The notes: generated from the sequence alone by a model not told the origin. Numbered from the stretch's first letter, positions 16,418-24,074 are shown. The stretch is DNA of 64,000 nt from JANPCX01 sp966211815 (GCA_966211815.1 CBIHOD010000001.1:1-64000); one strand, 5' to 3'. Made by a program: numbers and translations.

Positions 16418-17080
16418 TCAGCGCGGCGAGGCGACCGTGAAGCGCGCGCGCGCGTGGCGGGGCTTCTCGACCTCGTCGGCGATCGCCACCGCCAGGTCGG
16501 CCACCGAAATGCCGGCCGGTTTCCCATCCGCCGTCGTCAGCAATTCTTCGCCCCCGGTGCGGTAGACGCCGGTACGCGCGCCCGGGGCCAACATCGCGGG
16601 CGGGCTCAGGAAGGTCCATTCCAGCGCCGTGTTCTTGCGCAGCGCGGCGAGCGCGTCGCGCGCCGCCAGGGCGCCGGGCACGATGTGGGGCGGCACATGG
16701 CTGGCGAAGTCCGGCGTGTCGACCAGTTGCACGCCGGGCGCCACGAACAGGCTGCCCGCGCCGCCGACGACGAGCAGCCGCTTGACGCCGCTGCCCGCCA
16801 CGCCGGATTCGATCGCCGCGCTGCCGCGCAGGAATTTGTCGTAGAGGCCTTCTTCATTCCAGCCCGGGTTGAACGCCGAAATCACCGCGTCGTGTCCGCG
16901 CACCGCCGCCTCTACCGCGGCGGCGTCCATGGCGTCCAGGGCCTGGGCCCGCAGGCCGGGCCGCGCCGCGAGCTTGGCCGGGTTGCGCACGAGGGCGGTG
17001 ACCTGGTGGTCGCGTTGCAGGAGTTCGGTCAAAACCGCCGAGCCTACGAATCCGGTGGCACCGATCAAAGCGAGTTTCAT
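16418..17080 (-). CDS. NAD(P)-binding oxidoreductase, NmrA/YwnB-like
   Basis: This 220-residue protein starts with the Rossmann motif GATGFVG (residues 7-13). It continues with the layout of atypical short-chain dehydrogenase-like proteins that lack the Tyr-Lys catalytic pair, such as YwnB and the NmrA relatives. DVE-type dinucleotide contacts and VVGGAGSLFVAPG near residue 105 support the family. It is transcribed divergently from the LysR gene at 17183, with about 100 bases between, a usual arrangement for a LysR regulator and its target. The substrate is unknown; a role in NAD(P)H-linked redox sensing or detoxification is typical of the family. Confidence 0.8.
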   Translation of the reverse strand: MKLALIGATGFVGSAVLTELLQRDHQVTALVRNPAKLAARPGLRAQALDAMDAAAVEAAVRGHDAVISAFNPGWNEEGLYDKFLRGSAAIESGVAGSGVKRLLVVGGAGSLFVAPGVQLVDTPDFASHVPPHIVPGALAARDALAALRKNTALEWTFLSPPAMLAPGARTGVYRTGGEELLTTADGKPAGISVADLAVAIADEVEKPRHARARFTVASPR

Positions 17081-17182
17081 GGGAATTTCTCCAAAAGGTT
17101 GAGTGACGGATGAACGATATGCACTTCACGACGACTGCATAAGCAGGTCAAAATCGCCATCACCTTGAAGCTCAACTTAAAG

Positions 17183-18166
17183 ATGGACGAACTCAAACCC
17201 TATGCCGTACTGGCCGAAACCATCGCCGCCGGCTCGATGAGCGCCGCGGCGCGCCGGCTCGGCATGAGCCCGTCGGCCGTCAGCCAGACGATCCGCGCGC
17301 TGGAGCAGCAGGCCGGCGTCACCCTGCTGCACCGCTCGACCCGCAAGCTGGCATTGACCGAAGCCGGCGAGCGCTGCTACCCGCATTGCCTGCGCCTGCT
17401 CGACGCCGCCCGCGCCGCGGCCGACTCGCTCGCCCAGGCACGCGACGCCCCTGCCGGCGAGTTGCGGGTGGCGGCGCCGGTGGGCTTCGCGGCCCACGTG
17501 CCGCAAGCGCTGGCGCCGGTGCTGGCCGAGTGGCCGCAGCTGCGCTTGCGGCTGCTGGTCGACGACGAAATGATCGACCTGATCGACGCGCGCATCGACA
17601 TCGCGATCCGCGTCGGCCGCCTCGCCGATTCGAACTGGGTGGCGCGCCGGCTGTGCGAACTCGAAGTGATCTTGTGCGCCGCGCCGGCCTATGTCGAACG
17701 CCGCGGGGTGCCGCGGTCGGTGGACGAGCTGGCCGGCCACGACTGGGTGGCCTTCACCCGGGAGGCCAACGAAACGACGCCACAAGAAACGGGCGGCGGC
17801 TCCAGCCCGCCGGCCGCCGAGCGATTGCCGATGCTCGCGCTGGAGCTGTGGCGGCAAACGCGGCCACCGGCCCTGGACGAGCGCCGGCGGGTGCAGGTCG
17901 GCGTGCGCCTGCTGAGCAACAACCACTTCGCCATCCAGCAGATGTGCGAGCAGGGCCTCGCCCTGGCCCGCCTCGCCCAGGCGGATGCGCTGCCCGCGCT
18001 GGGCCGCGGCCAGCTGGTGCGGGTGCTGCCGGACTGGCGCTTGGCGCCGCTGCCCGTCACCGCCGTCACGCCCCAGCGCGACGGCGAACCGGCCAAGGTG
18101 CGGGTGGCGGTGCAGGCCCTGAAGCGGCATTTCGCAGCCCTGCCGGGGACCAGCGCGCCTGCGTGA
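17183..18166 (+). CDS. LysR-family transcriptional regulator
   Basis: This 327-residue regulator has an N-terminal winged helix-turn-helix (about 1-60, with SMSAAARRLGMSPSAVSQ) and a LysR effector-binding domain for the rest. I start it at ATG 17183; a TTG 18 bases upstream would add six residues. It is divergent from the NmrA-like gene and probably controls it. An MFS transporter gene follows on the same strand after about 100 bases and may also be a target. The effector-domain stretch around residues 195-240 is longer than usual, with a Gly/Ser/Pro-rich insertion. Confidence 0.87.
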   Translation: MDELKPYAVLAETIAAGSMSAAARRLGMSPSAVSQTIRALEQQAGVTLLHRSTRKLALTEAGERCYPHCLRLLDAARAAADSLAQARDAPAGELRVAAPVGFAAHVPQALAPVLAEWPQLRLRLLVDDEMIDLIDARIDIAIRVGRLADSNWVARRLCELEVILCAAPAYVERRGVPRSVDELAGHDWVAFTREANETTPQETGGGSSPPAAERLPMLALELWRQTRPPALDERRRVQVGVRLLSNNHFAIQQMCEQGLALARLAQADALPALGRGQLVRVLPDWRLAPLPVTAVTPQRDGEPAKVRVAVQALKRHFAALPGTSAPA

Positions 18167-18269
18167 GGGCCCATGGAACAACCCCTTTCTGGGCTCGGCG
18201 CGTCGAAAGGCCGCCCTGTCATCCGTCGTGGCATTGACGACCGATTCCCACATTGAAGGATGCCCGCCG

Positions 18270-19514
18270 ATGAACACCACCACCCGGCCCCACCCCACCC
18301 TCGACCACAACTGGCCCCTCGTCGCCGCCGGCAGCCTGATGGGCTGCGTGGCCATCGGCGTCGTGTTTTCCCTGGCGGTCTTCCTCGACCCCATGGGCGC
18401 GGACACCGGCTGGCCGCGCAGCGGCATCTCGATGGCGATGACGCTGGCCTTCATCGGCATGGGCCTGGCCGGTTTCGGCTGGGGCGCCCTGAGCGACCGG
18501 CACGGGCCGCGGCGCGTGGTGCTGTGCGGCATCGCGCTGCTCGGACTGGCGGCCGTGCTGGCCAGCCGGGCCCAGAGCCTGCCGGCTTTCCAGGCGACTT
18601 TCGGCGCGCTGATGGGCGCGGCCGCGGGCGCCTTCTTCGCGCCGATCATCGGCGCCACCAGTGTGTCGTTCGAGAAGCGGCGCGGGCTGGCGATCGCACT
18701 CGTGTCGGCCGGCATGGGCGTGGCGCCGATGACGATCGCCCCGCTGGCCGGCTGGCTCGTCACGATCTTCGGCTGGCGCCAGACGATGCTGGGCCTGGGC
18801 ATCGGCGCCTGGGTGTTGCTGCTGCCTTTCGTGCCCTTCATCCGCGTGGTGCCGATCGCCGCCGCGCCCACCGCGGGGGGCGGCGCACCGACGCCGGCAT
18901 TGCCGGCCGCCGGCGTCGAAATCAGCGCCCGCGACGCGCTGCGCTCCACCGCCTTCTTCGTGCTGGCCGGCGCCTTCTTCGCCTGCTGCGCCGCCCACTC
19001 CGGGCCGATCTTCCACACCGTGAGCTACGCCATCGGCTGCGGCCTGCCGATGGTGGCGGCGGTGACGATCTACAGCATGGAGGGCGTCGCCGGCCTGGGC
19101 GGCCGTTTGCTGTTCGGCGTGCTGGCCGACCGCTACGGCGCCAAACCGGTGCTGGTGGCCGGCCTGCTGGTGCAGGGCCTGGCCGCGGGCGCTTACCTGA
19201 TGGTCGACCGGCTCGCCGGCTTCTATGGCGTGGCCCTCGTGTTCGGCGCCGCCTACGGCGGCACGATGCCGCTGTATGCCGCGCTGGCCCGCGACGCTTT
19301 CGGCCCGCGCATCATCGGCACGGTGCTGGGCGCCGCCTCGCTGGTCTCCAGCCTGGGCATGGCGCTGGGGCCGTTCATCGGCGGCTGGCTGTACGACCGC
19401 CACGGCAGCTATGCCTGGCTCTACATCGGCTCGATGATGGCCGGCCTGGCGGCCGCGGCGATCGCGGCGGTGTTCCCGAAAGGGCCGGCGCGGCCGCCGC
19501 TGCGGACGGCATGA
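18270..19514 (+). CDS. MFS transporter, monocarboxylate/oxalate-formate type
   Basis: This 414-residue protein has 12 predicted helices and resembles the monocarboxylate/oxalate-formate antiporter branch of the MFS. The helix 2-3 loop is GALSDRHGPRRVV and the equivalent loop in the second half is GVLADRYGAKPV. The ATG at 18270 follows GAAGGATG-like purines and starts the protein close to helix 1. It may be under control of the LysR gene just upstream. The substrate cannot be told. Positions 19515-19818 after it hold no gene I can support and no clear terminator. Confidence 0.82.
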   Translation: MNTTTRPHPTLDHNWPLVAAGSLMGCVAIGVVFSLAVFLDPMGADTGWPRSGISMAMTLAFIGMGLAGFGWGALSDRHGPRRVVLCGIALLGLAAVLASRAQSLPAFQATFGALMGAAAGAFFAPIIGATSVSFEKRRGLAIALVSAGMGVAPMTIAPLAGWLVTIFGWRQTMLGLGIGAWVLLLPFVPFIRVVPIAAAPTAGGGAPTPALPAAGVEISARDALRSTAFFVLAGAFFACCAAHSGPIFHTVSYAIGCGLPMVAAVTIYSMEGVAGLGGRLLFGVLADRYGAKPVLVAGLLVQGLAAGAYLMVDRLAGFYGVALVFGAAYGGTMPLYAALARDAFGPRIIGTVLGAASLVSSLGMALGPFIGGWLYDRHGSYAWLYIGSMMAGLAAAAIAAVFPKGPARPPLRTA

Positions 19515-19818
19515 GCGGCAATGCGCCGGCCACCGTGAATGCAGACCCGGCGCCGGCACAATTCCTACCCGCCGATCACACTTGCAGCCGTGGAGCCCGT
19601 CTTCATCATGAATCCGACAACCGGGGATGTTTCCGTCTGCGGCGGTGTGAGTTCCCTGTCCCTTTGCCTGGCCGGCGTCCCGCATCCTGATTTTGCGGCG
19701 CGGTTGCCCCGGTCAGGTTTTCGGCCGCTCTCGAACGGGCGGGCGCCGACGACACCGCCCAGCCCGGCCAGCTGACTTTCCTTCCGCGAACCTTGCCAAC
19801 CCGCCAGCAGGAGCCTCC

Positions 19819-20751
19819 ATGCCCATCGCCCCCTACATCAAAGAAATCGGCCGCGGCAAAGAAGGCGCGCGTTCGTTGACGAGCGAGCAGGCGCACGACC
19901 TGATGGGCCAGGTGCTGGACGGCCGGGTGACCGACCTCGAAGTGGGCGCCTTCGCGATCGCGATGCGCATCAAGGGCGAGTCGACCGACGAGCTGGTGGG
20001 TTTCCTGCAGGCGGTGCACGAGCGCTGCTTGGCGTTGCCGGCGCCGCCCCGGCCGATGGTGGCACTGCCTTCCTACAACGGCGCACGCAAGCTGCCCAAC
20101 CTCACCGCCTTGCTGGCCCTGTTGCTGGCGCGCGAGGGCGTGCCGGTGCTGGTGCATGGCCCGCGCCGCGATCCGGGGCGGGTGACGACGGCCGAGGTTT
20201 TCGCCGGGCTGGGCCTGCCGGCGGCCCGCCAGGCCGAAGAGGCGGCGGCCGCATGGGCGCGGCGCGAGCCGGTGTTCGTCGCCGTCGACGACCTCTGCCC
20301 GCCCCTGGCGCGGCTGCTCGACGTGCGCTGGGTGATCGGCCTGCGCAACCCGGGCCACACGGTGGCCAAGCTGCTGGACCCCGCCCGCGGCCAGGGCCCA
20401 TCGCTGCGCCTTTGCAACTACACCCATCCCGAATACGGCGTGTCGCTGGCCGAGTTCCTGGGCCGCACCCGGGCCAACGCCATCCTGCTGCGCGGCACCG
20501 AGGGCGAACCGGTGGCCGACCCGCGGCGCATGCCCCGGCTGGACGTCTATGTGGACGGCGCCCGCCGCGCCGAGTTGTCGGTGGAGCCGCAGCAAGGCGT
20601 GCTGACCGAGTTGCCCGAGCTGCCGAAGGAATTCGACGTCGCCGCCACGGCCCGCCACATCCGCGCCGTGGTCGAGGGGACCAAGCCCGTGCCCGAACCA
20701 CTCTCGCGCCAGGTCGATTGCATCCGCCGCGCGCTGGACGCGCTGGGTTGA
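19819..20751 (+). CDS. ybiB: YbiB/TrpD2-type DNA-binding protein
   Basis: This 310-residue protein has the fold of anthranilate phosphoribosyltransferase: an N-terminal helical domain (1-75), then the nucleoside phosphorylase-like domain with GARKLPNLTALLALLLAREG and LVHGPRRDPGRVTTAEV. It lacks the strict PRPP- and anthranilate-binding residues of TrpD. It matches the YbiB/TrpD2 family, shown in Escherichia coli to bind nucleic acid rather than act as TrpD. The ATG at 19819 follows CAGGAGCCTCC, a clear ribosome binding site. It converges on the MFS gene with three bases between the stops. No tryptophan gene is nearby, consistent with a non-biosynthetic role. Confidence 0.85.
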   Translation: MPIAPYIKEIGRGKEGARSLTSEQAHDLMGQVLDGRVTDLEVGAFAIAMRIKGESTDELVGFLQAVHERCLALPAPPRPMVALPSYNGARKLPNLTALLALLLAREGVPVLVHGPRRDPGRVTTAEVFAGLGLPAARQAEEAAAAWARREPVFVAVDDLCPPLARLLDVRWVIGLRNPGHTVAKLLDPARGQGPSLRLCNYTHPEYGVSLAEFLGRTRANAILLRGTEGEPVADPRRMPRLDVYVDGARRAELSVEPQQGVLTELPELPKEFDVAATARHIRAVVEGTKPVPEPLSRQVDCIRRALDALG

Positions 20752-20754
20752 GGT

Positions 20755-21927
20755 TCAGGCCGTGGCCGGCAGCGCCCGCCGCGCCGCCAGCGCGAAACAC
20801 GCCGAGAAGGCCACGACAGTGGACAGGCCGGTCGTCAGCGAAGTCGATTCGGCGATGAAGCCGATCACCGGCGGCCCGGCCATCATGCCCAGGTAGCCGA
20901 TCGACGACACCGCGGCGATGCCGTGGGCGGGCGTCACGCCCGGCACCTTGGCGGCGCTGCTGAACAGGATGGGCACGACATTGGCCAGGCCCAGGCCGAC
21001 CAGCGCGAAGCCGGCCAGCGCCACCCCGGGACGGGGCATGAGCAGCGCCACCGCCATGCCGGCGGCGGCCAGCCAGCCGCTGGCGCGCAGCAGCGCCACC
21101 GACGAGAAGCGCGCGCGCACGGTGTCGCCGCCGAAGCGGCCGGCCGCCATCGCGCCGCTGAAGCTCGCGTAGGCCAGGGCGGCGGTGCCGGCGTCGCTCA
21201 GCAGCGCCTGTTTCATGTAGAGCACGCTCCAGTCGTAGAGCGCGCCTTCGGCCACCAGGCCCATCGCGGCCAGCAGGCCGACCAGGAACAGCGGCCCGCG
21301 GGGCAGGCTCAGCCGGGGTCCGCCGCTGTCGCCGCCGGCCGCGGCGCCCCGCGACATGCCCAGGCAGCCCACCGCCACCAAGGCCGCCCCCACGGCCGCG
21401 GCCACGGCCAGGTGCTGCCCGGCCGGCATGCCGGCGCCACCGGTCAAAACACTGCCCGCCGCCGCGCCGGCCATGCCGCCCAGGCTGAACATGCCGTGGA
21501 ATCCGCTCATCAAGGCGCGGCCGGTGAGCCGTTCGATCTCCGTGGCCTCGGCGTTGATCGACACGTCGAACAAACTCGCCACGACACCGAAGGCCAGCAA
21601 CAGGGCCACCAGCGCGCCGTAGCGGTCGAAGGCGATCAGCCCCGCGATGACGAGGCAGCAGGCCAGCCCCGTCACCCCGCACACCGCGCGCGGGCCGAAG
21701 CGGCCCACCAGGCGCCCGGCCTGCATCAGCGCGAGCAGCGCGCCCACGCCGCTGGCCAGCATCGCCAGGCCCAGTGCCCGCTCGCCCAGCCCGAAATGCG
21801 CCTTCACGGTGGGCACATGCACACCCCAGGTGGCGAACAAGGCGCCGGAGACGAAGAATTGCGCGCGCAGCGCCCACGCGGCGGTGGCGGGCGGCGGGGT
21901 GATGGAGGGGGCGGCGGTCGTGGGCAT
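20755..21927 (-). CDS. MFS transporter, YbjJ-like
   Basis: This 390-residue protein has 12 predicted helices and resembles the YbjJ/fucose-permease-like branch of the MFS. Features are FGLGERALGLAMLASGVGAL in the first helices and DVSINAEATEIERLTGR after helix 4, a motif typical of this branch. ATG 21927 is chosen because helix 1 follows within 20 residues; longer starts add a charged region. The substrate is unknown. Its 5' region contains nothing else that is coding up to the promoter at 22128. Confidence 0.82.
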   Translation of the reverse strand: MPTTAAPSITPPPATAAWALRAQFFVSGALFATWGVHVPTVKAHFGLGERALGLAMLASGVGALLALMQAGRLVGRFGPRAVCGVTGLACCLVIAGLIAFDRYGALVALLLAFGVVASLFDVSINAEATEIERLTGRALMSGFHGMFSLGGMAGAAAGSVLTGGAGMPAGQHLAVAAAVGAALVAVGCLGMSRGAAAGGDSGGPRLSLPRGPLFLVGLLAAMGLVAEGALYDWSVLYMKQALLSDAGTAALAYASFSGAMAAGRFGGDTVRARFSSVALLRASGWLAAAGMAVALLMPRPGVALAGFALVGLGLANVVPILFSSAAKVPGVTPAHGIAAVSSIGYLGMMAGPPVIGFIAESTSLTTGLSTVVAFSACFALAARRALPATA

Positions 21928-22127
21928 GGCGGCGGGCTCGGGTGCGGCGGATTCTAGGAAGCGCCTGTGCAAGCGCCGCGGCATCGGGGCCATCCCCGTC
22001 ATGCAGGGCGGGCCAACGCCGCATGGGCCGGTGCGGCGCCAAGGATCGTGTTAGCCAAACCGGCCCGCGCCGGCAAGGCGGTGTCGCACCGGTCGGACAC
22101 GGTAGTAAAAAATATTTCCATTTCTTG

Positions 22128-22156
22128 TTGACGGCGGAGTGAAGAGTCTTTACAGT
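22128..22156 (+). promoter_or_regulatory. Candidate sigma-70 promoter
   Basis: TTGACG and TACAGT are separated by 17 bases, close to the consensus. An A/T-rich run (AGTAAAAAATATTTCCATTT) directly upstream could act as an UP element, unusual in this GC-rich genome. The promoter points at the 62-codon frame and hairpin terminator that precede the tRNA array, and may drive the array by read-through. Confidence 0.6.
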
Positions 22157-22240
22157 TCGATTCCTCGCTGCGGTGCAAGCCGCGGCGCGACGAATCAGAA
22201 CCAACCAGAAACCGACCACCCAACGCACCGAAAGCTCACC

Positions 22241-22429
22241 GTGAAGACCTTGGCCCGCACCGTCAACCACTCGCTGCCCCTCGCGGGCCAGTGCGGGTTC
22301 GTGCGTGCGGCGTTTGCGGGCGTCGCGATGAATGAACGGTATTCGGGCATTCCCATGAGCCAACGACCGGCCGCGTCGTCGGCGCGCGAGGATGACTGGA
22401 TGCATCCGGGCAAGGGGGCTCGCCACTGA
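22241..22429 (+). CDS. Possible 62-residue leader protein before the tRNA array
   Basis: A GTG-started frame encodes a 62-residue, mildly basic protein beginning MKTLARTVNHSLPLAGQCGF and ending DDWMHPGKGARH. It lies between a good sigma-70 promoter and a perfect hairpin terminator, so the stretch is very probably transcribed. There is no strong ribosome binding site, and no family is recognised. It could be a small protein or a non-coding leader RNA. Its position at the head of the array resembles the small proteins found between the tRNAs further on. Confidence 0.4.
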   Translation: MKTLARTVNHSLPLAGQCGFVRAAFAGVAMNERYSGIPMSQRPAASSAREDDWMHPGKGARH

Positions 22430-22459
22430 GCGCGCGCCCCGCCACTCGATCACGAGTCG

Positions 22460-22498
22460 AGGCCCGGATTCCGCAAGGATCCGGGCCTTTTGTTTTTG
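22460..22498 (+). terminator. Strong intrinsic terminator ahead of the tRNA array
   Basis: AGGCCCGGAT pairs perfectly with ATCCGGGCCT around a nine-base loop and is followed by TTTTGTTTTT. This is a textbook Rho-independent terminator. It ends the transcript from the promoter at 22128 or acts as an attenuator before the boxA-tRNA region. Confidence 0.85.
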
Positions 22499-22625
22499 TC
22501 CTCAACTTTCCGCGCAGTTCGGCCGGGTGAACCGCCTGGGCCCGGACTGTCGCAGCCCCGGTCGACCGAAAGTCGGCCCATGTGTTCCACAGGGACACAC
22601 CGGAGCGCCGGCGTTCCGGACTCGT

Positions 22626-22637
22626 TGCTCTTTAACA
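22626..22637 (+). promoter_or_regulatory. boxA antitermination element
   Basis: TGCTCTTTAACA is identical to the boxA of Escherichia coli rRNA operons, where NusB/NusE binding lets RNA polymerase pass structured, untranslated RNA and resist Rho. It sits about 60 bases before the first tRNA-like gene of the array and 128 bases after an intrinsic terminator. This suggests the tRNA array is transcribed as an antiterminated stable-RNA operon. Confidence 0.75.
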
Positions 22638-22648
22638 ATTCATTCAAC

Positions 22649-22686
22649 GCGAGCCGCCCGCACGACTGGATGCGAAGGCGGCTCGC
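22649..22686 (+). other. 10-bp stem between boxA and the array
   Basis: GCGAGCCGCC pairs perfectly with GGCGGCTCGC around an 18-base loop, starting 11 bases after boxA. It may be an RNA-processing stem of the precursor transcript, like those flanking stable RNAs. No T-run follows, so it is unlikely to be a terminator. Positions 22750-22928 downstream hold no recognisable gene. Confidence 0.45.
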
Positions 22687-22694
22687 AAAACCGA

Positions 22695-22749
22695 AGCGGA
22701 CCTGGGTAGAGCGCGACCACGCCATGGTCAAGGCCCGTCGTCCGCTCCA
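22695..22749 (+). tRNA. Degenerate tRNA-Gly(GCC)-like sequence
   Basis: AGCGGAC and GTCCGCT form a perfect seven-base acceptor stem followed directly by CCA. The anticodon loop ACGCCAT is closed by GACC/GGTC and carries anticodon GCC. At 55 nt it lacks most of the D arm (only CTGGGTAGAGC remains) and nearly the whole T arm. It cannot fold as a standard cloverleaf, so it is a decayed, truncated or highly unusual tRNA. Confidence 0.5.
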
Positions 22750-22928
22750 ACGACATTCATCTCATTGCGGGTGTGCTTCGGCACAACGGCCGAGCTCCCC
22801 CTGGAAGCGCAGGGAGGCCGGGATGTGCGCTGCGGGGACGCCCGCATCGTGCAGCGAGAACGCGCTGGGCGAAGGCCTGCCGGACCTTCGCGCTCGCGCC
22901 GGAACACAACCGCAATGGGACCGTCACA

Positions 22929-23002
22929 GCCTTAGCTCAGCCGGTGTAGCAGCCGCCTTGTAAGCGGCAGGCCGCGCGTTCGAAACGTCGCCGCGGGCGC
23001 CA
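22929..23002 (+). tRNA. tRNA-Thr(TGT), imperfect
   Basis: The anticodon arm GCCGC-CTTGTAA-GCGGC is perfect and gives anticodon TGT. The D arm TTAGCTCAGCCGGTGTAGC and a TTCGAAA T loop are present, and CCA is encoded. The 5' acceptor strand does not pair with the 3' strand beyond the first three bases, as if four bases were lost, and the T stem has a mismatch. It is recognisable but possibly non-functional. Confidence 0.6.
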
Positions 23003-23106
23003 TTCACCAGTTCAACCACCACGGAAGCCTTCACGCGCCCACGCGCCGCGGGCGGAAATCGGCCGCACGATTGGGCGGCGCCGGAACCCGTCACCGGAAA
23101 CCTCAT

Positions 23107-23171
23107 GGGGATGTAGCTCAATGGGTAGAGCAGCTGTTTGCACGCAGCGAGCAATCCTGTCACCTCCACCA
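23107..23171 (+). tRNA. Truncated tRNA-Ala(TGC)-like sequence
   Basis: The sequence begins GGGGATGTAGCTCAATGGGTAGAGC and ends CACCTCCACCA. Six of seven acceptor pairs form, and the D arm is standard. The anticodon region TTGCAC contains TGC, closed by GCTGT/GCAGC, but its loop has six bases. Only the end of a T arm remains, so about 11 bases are missing compared with a normal tRNA-Ala. CCA is encoded. It is probably a pseudo-tRNA. Confidence 0.55.
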
Positions 23172-23177
23172 TTTTTC

Positions 23178-23253
23178 GCTCCGTTAACTCAGCGGCCAGA
23201 GTGCCGGCCTGTCTAGCCGGAAGCCGCGGGTTCGACTCCCGCACGGGGCGCCA
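23178..23253 (+). tRNA. tRNA-Asp(GTC)
   Basis: This 76-nt cloverleaf has acceptor GCTCCGT/ACGGGGC (one G-T pair), anticodon arm CCGGC-CTGTCTA-GCCGG with anticodon GTC, a T arm GCGGG-TTCGACT-CCCGC, and an encoded CCA. All arms are intact. The D arm ACTC...GAGT is unusual for tRNA-Asp but pairs. Confidence 0.85.
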
Positions 23254-23268
23254 ATTCAACCGATCCAT

Positions 23269-23346
23269 GCCTCTTTAGCTCAGCGGATCGAGAGCGCCGG
23301 TTTACGAAGCCGGAGGTCGCACGTTCGAATCGTGCAAGAGGCGCCA
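23269..23346 (+). tRNA. tRNA-Arg(ACG)
   Basis: This 78-nt cloverleaf has a perfect acceptor GCCTCTT/AAGAGGC. The anticodon arm CCGGT-TTACGAA-GCCGG carries anticodon ACG, and the T arm GCACG-TTCGAAT-CGTGC is intact. CCA is encoded. ACG tRNA-Arg normally needs A34 deamination by TadA, which the host should provide. Confidence 0.88.
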
Positions 23347-23390
23347 AACATTCATTCATCCACCGTCAGCAACAAACCAAGGAGGCCACG

Positions 23391-23618
23391 ATGCTGAACA
23401 TCAAAGACAACCAGCAAGTCGCCTTGGTGCGTTTCAAGGAGGGCGAACTCTGGTGCCGCACCCAGGACGGCTTCGAATTCCCGGTTCCGGTCGCCGACAT
23501 CGGCAACGCCAAGATGCTGGCCTATGACAAGGCGCGGCTGTTCATGCGCTACATCCGCAAGCACCTGGACATGCTGGGCCAAGCCCGGCGCGAGGCGGGT
23601 GCGGCGGCGTCCGGTTGA
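23391..23618 (+). CDS. Small protein encoded inside the tRNA array
   Basis: This 75-residue soluble protein lies between tRNA-Arg and tRNA-Ile. The ATG is preceded by AAGGAGGCCACG, an excellent ribosome binding site. The N-terminal half alternates strands with short turns (QVALVRFKEGELWCRTQDG), and the C-terminal half is a helix rich in Arg and Lys (MLAYDKARLFMRYIRKHLDM). I recognise no family. The mixed acidic/basic pattern would suit nucleic-acid binding, but this is a guess. Its location between stable RNA genes on the same strand means it is probably translated from the tRNA precursor transcript. Confidence 0.8.
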   Translation: MLNIKDNQQVALVRFKEGELWCRTQDGFEFPVPVADIGNAKMLAYDKARLFMRYIRKHLDMLGQARREAGAAASG

Positions 23619-23640
23619 GCTTCGCGGCGCTTCAAACCGT

Positions 23641-23715
23641 TCCCGCGTAGCTCAGTGGCAGAGCACCGTCTTGATAAGGCGGGGGTCGGTGGATCGTTCC
23701 CACCCGCGGGTACCA
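23641..23715 (+). tRNA. tRNA-Ile(GAT), atypical
   Basis: The anticodon arm CCGTC-TTGATAA-GGCGG carries GAT, and the D arm and encoded CCA are present. Six of seven acceptor pairs form (TCCCGCG/CGCGGGT), with a T-T mismatch at the first pair. The T loop reads ATCGTTC instead of TTCRANY, so the highly conserved T54 and GTTC core are disturbed. It is recognisable but divergent. Confidence 0.7.
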
Positions 23716-23738
23716 GCCCTTCATTCATTCAATCCAAC

Positions 23739-23814
23739 CTCGGTGTGGCGCAGCAGGTAGCGCACTTGCTTTGGGAGCATGGGGTCGTCCGTTCGATTCG
23801 GACCGCCGAGACCA
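23739..23814 (+). tRNA. tRNA-Pro(TGG)
   Basis: This 76-nt cloverleaf has a fully paired acceptor CTCGGTG/CGCCGAG (one T-G pair). The anticodon arm CTTGC-TTTGGGA-GCATG carries anticodon TGG, with a TTCGATT T loop and encoded CCA. The D arm GCGC...GCGC fits tRNA-Pro. Confidence 0.83.
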
Positions 23815-23846
23815 ATTCATGGACAGGCGCAGACGTGCGTTCAGGT

Positions 23847-23919
23847 GTGGCCGTAGCTCAACGGCAGAGCTGCGGGTTGTGATCCCGCCGGTGTCGGTTC
23901 GATTCCGACCGGTCACCCC
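23847..23919 (+). tRNA. tRNA-His(GTG), lacking G-1 and encoded CCA
   Basis: Acceptor GTGGCCG/CGGTCAC and the GTG anticodon in TTGTGAT are clear, and the T arm GTCGG-TTCGATT-CCGAC is intact. The base before the acceptor stem is T, whereas bacterial tRNA-His needs a genome-encoded G at position -1 opposite C73. The 3' end reads CCT instead of CCA. It may be poorly charged unless processed in an unusual way. Confidence 0.72.
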
Positions 23920-23960
23920 TGAGCGCATCGATGCATGCCGGTCATCGTTCAATTCAACAA

Positions 23961-24045
23961 CCCCTCGTGGCGGAACTGGCAGACGCAACGGTTTCAGAAG
24001 CCGTGGCCGCAAGGCATGCCCGTTCAACCCGGGTCGAGGGGACCA
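23961..24045 (+). tRNA. tRNA-Leu(CAG)
   Basis: This 85-nt tRNA has acceptor CCCCTCG/CGAGGGG. The anticodon arm ACGGT-TTCAGAA-GCCGT carries anticodon CAG. It also has a class II long variable arm (GGCCGCAAGGC) and encoded CCA. The T loop TTCAACC is slightly unusual. Confidence 0.85.
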
Positions 24046-24074
24046 TTTCAATTCATCCCATGGAGGGCATCGTG

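Noticed and set aside
18219..19685. Minus-strand frame of 488 codons antisense to the MFS gene
   Set aside because: His/Gln/Gly-rich shadow of a GC-rich gene without any recognisable motif.
20102..22453. Minus-strand frame of 783 codons across the MFS gene region
   Set aside because: Arg/Gly/Ala-rich shadow frame; the real product is the 390-residue MFS protein in another frame.
22750..22928. Further degenerate tRNAs between the Gly- and Thr-like genes
   Set aside because: Several short stems occur, but none gives an acceptor stem together with an anticodon loop.
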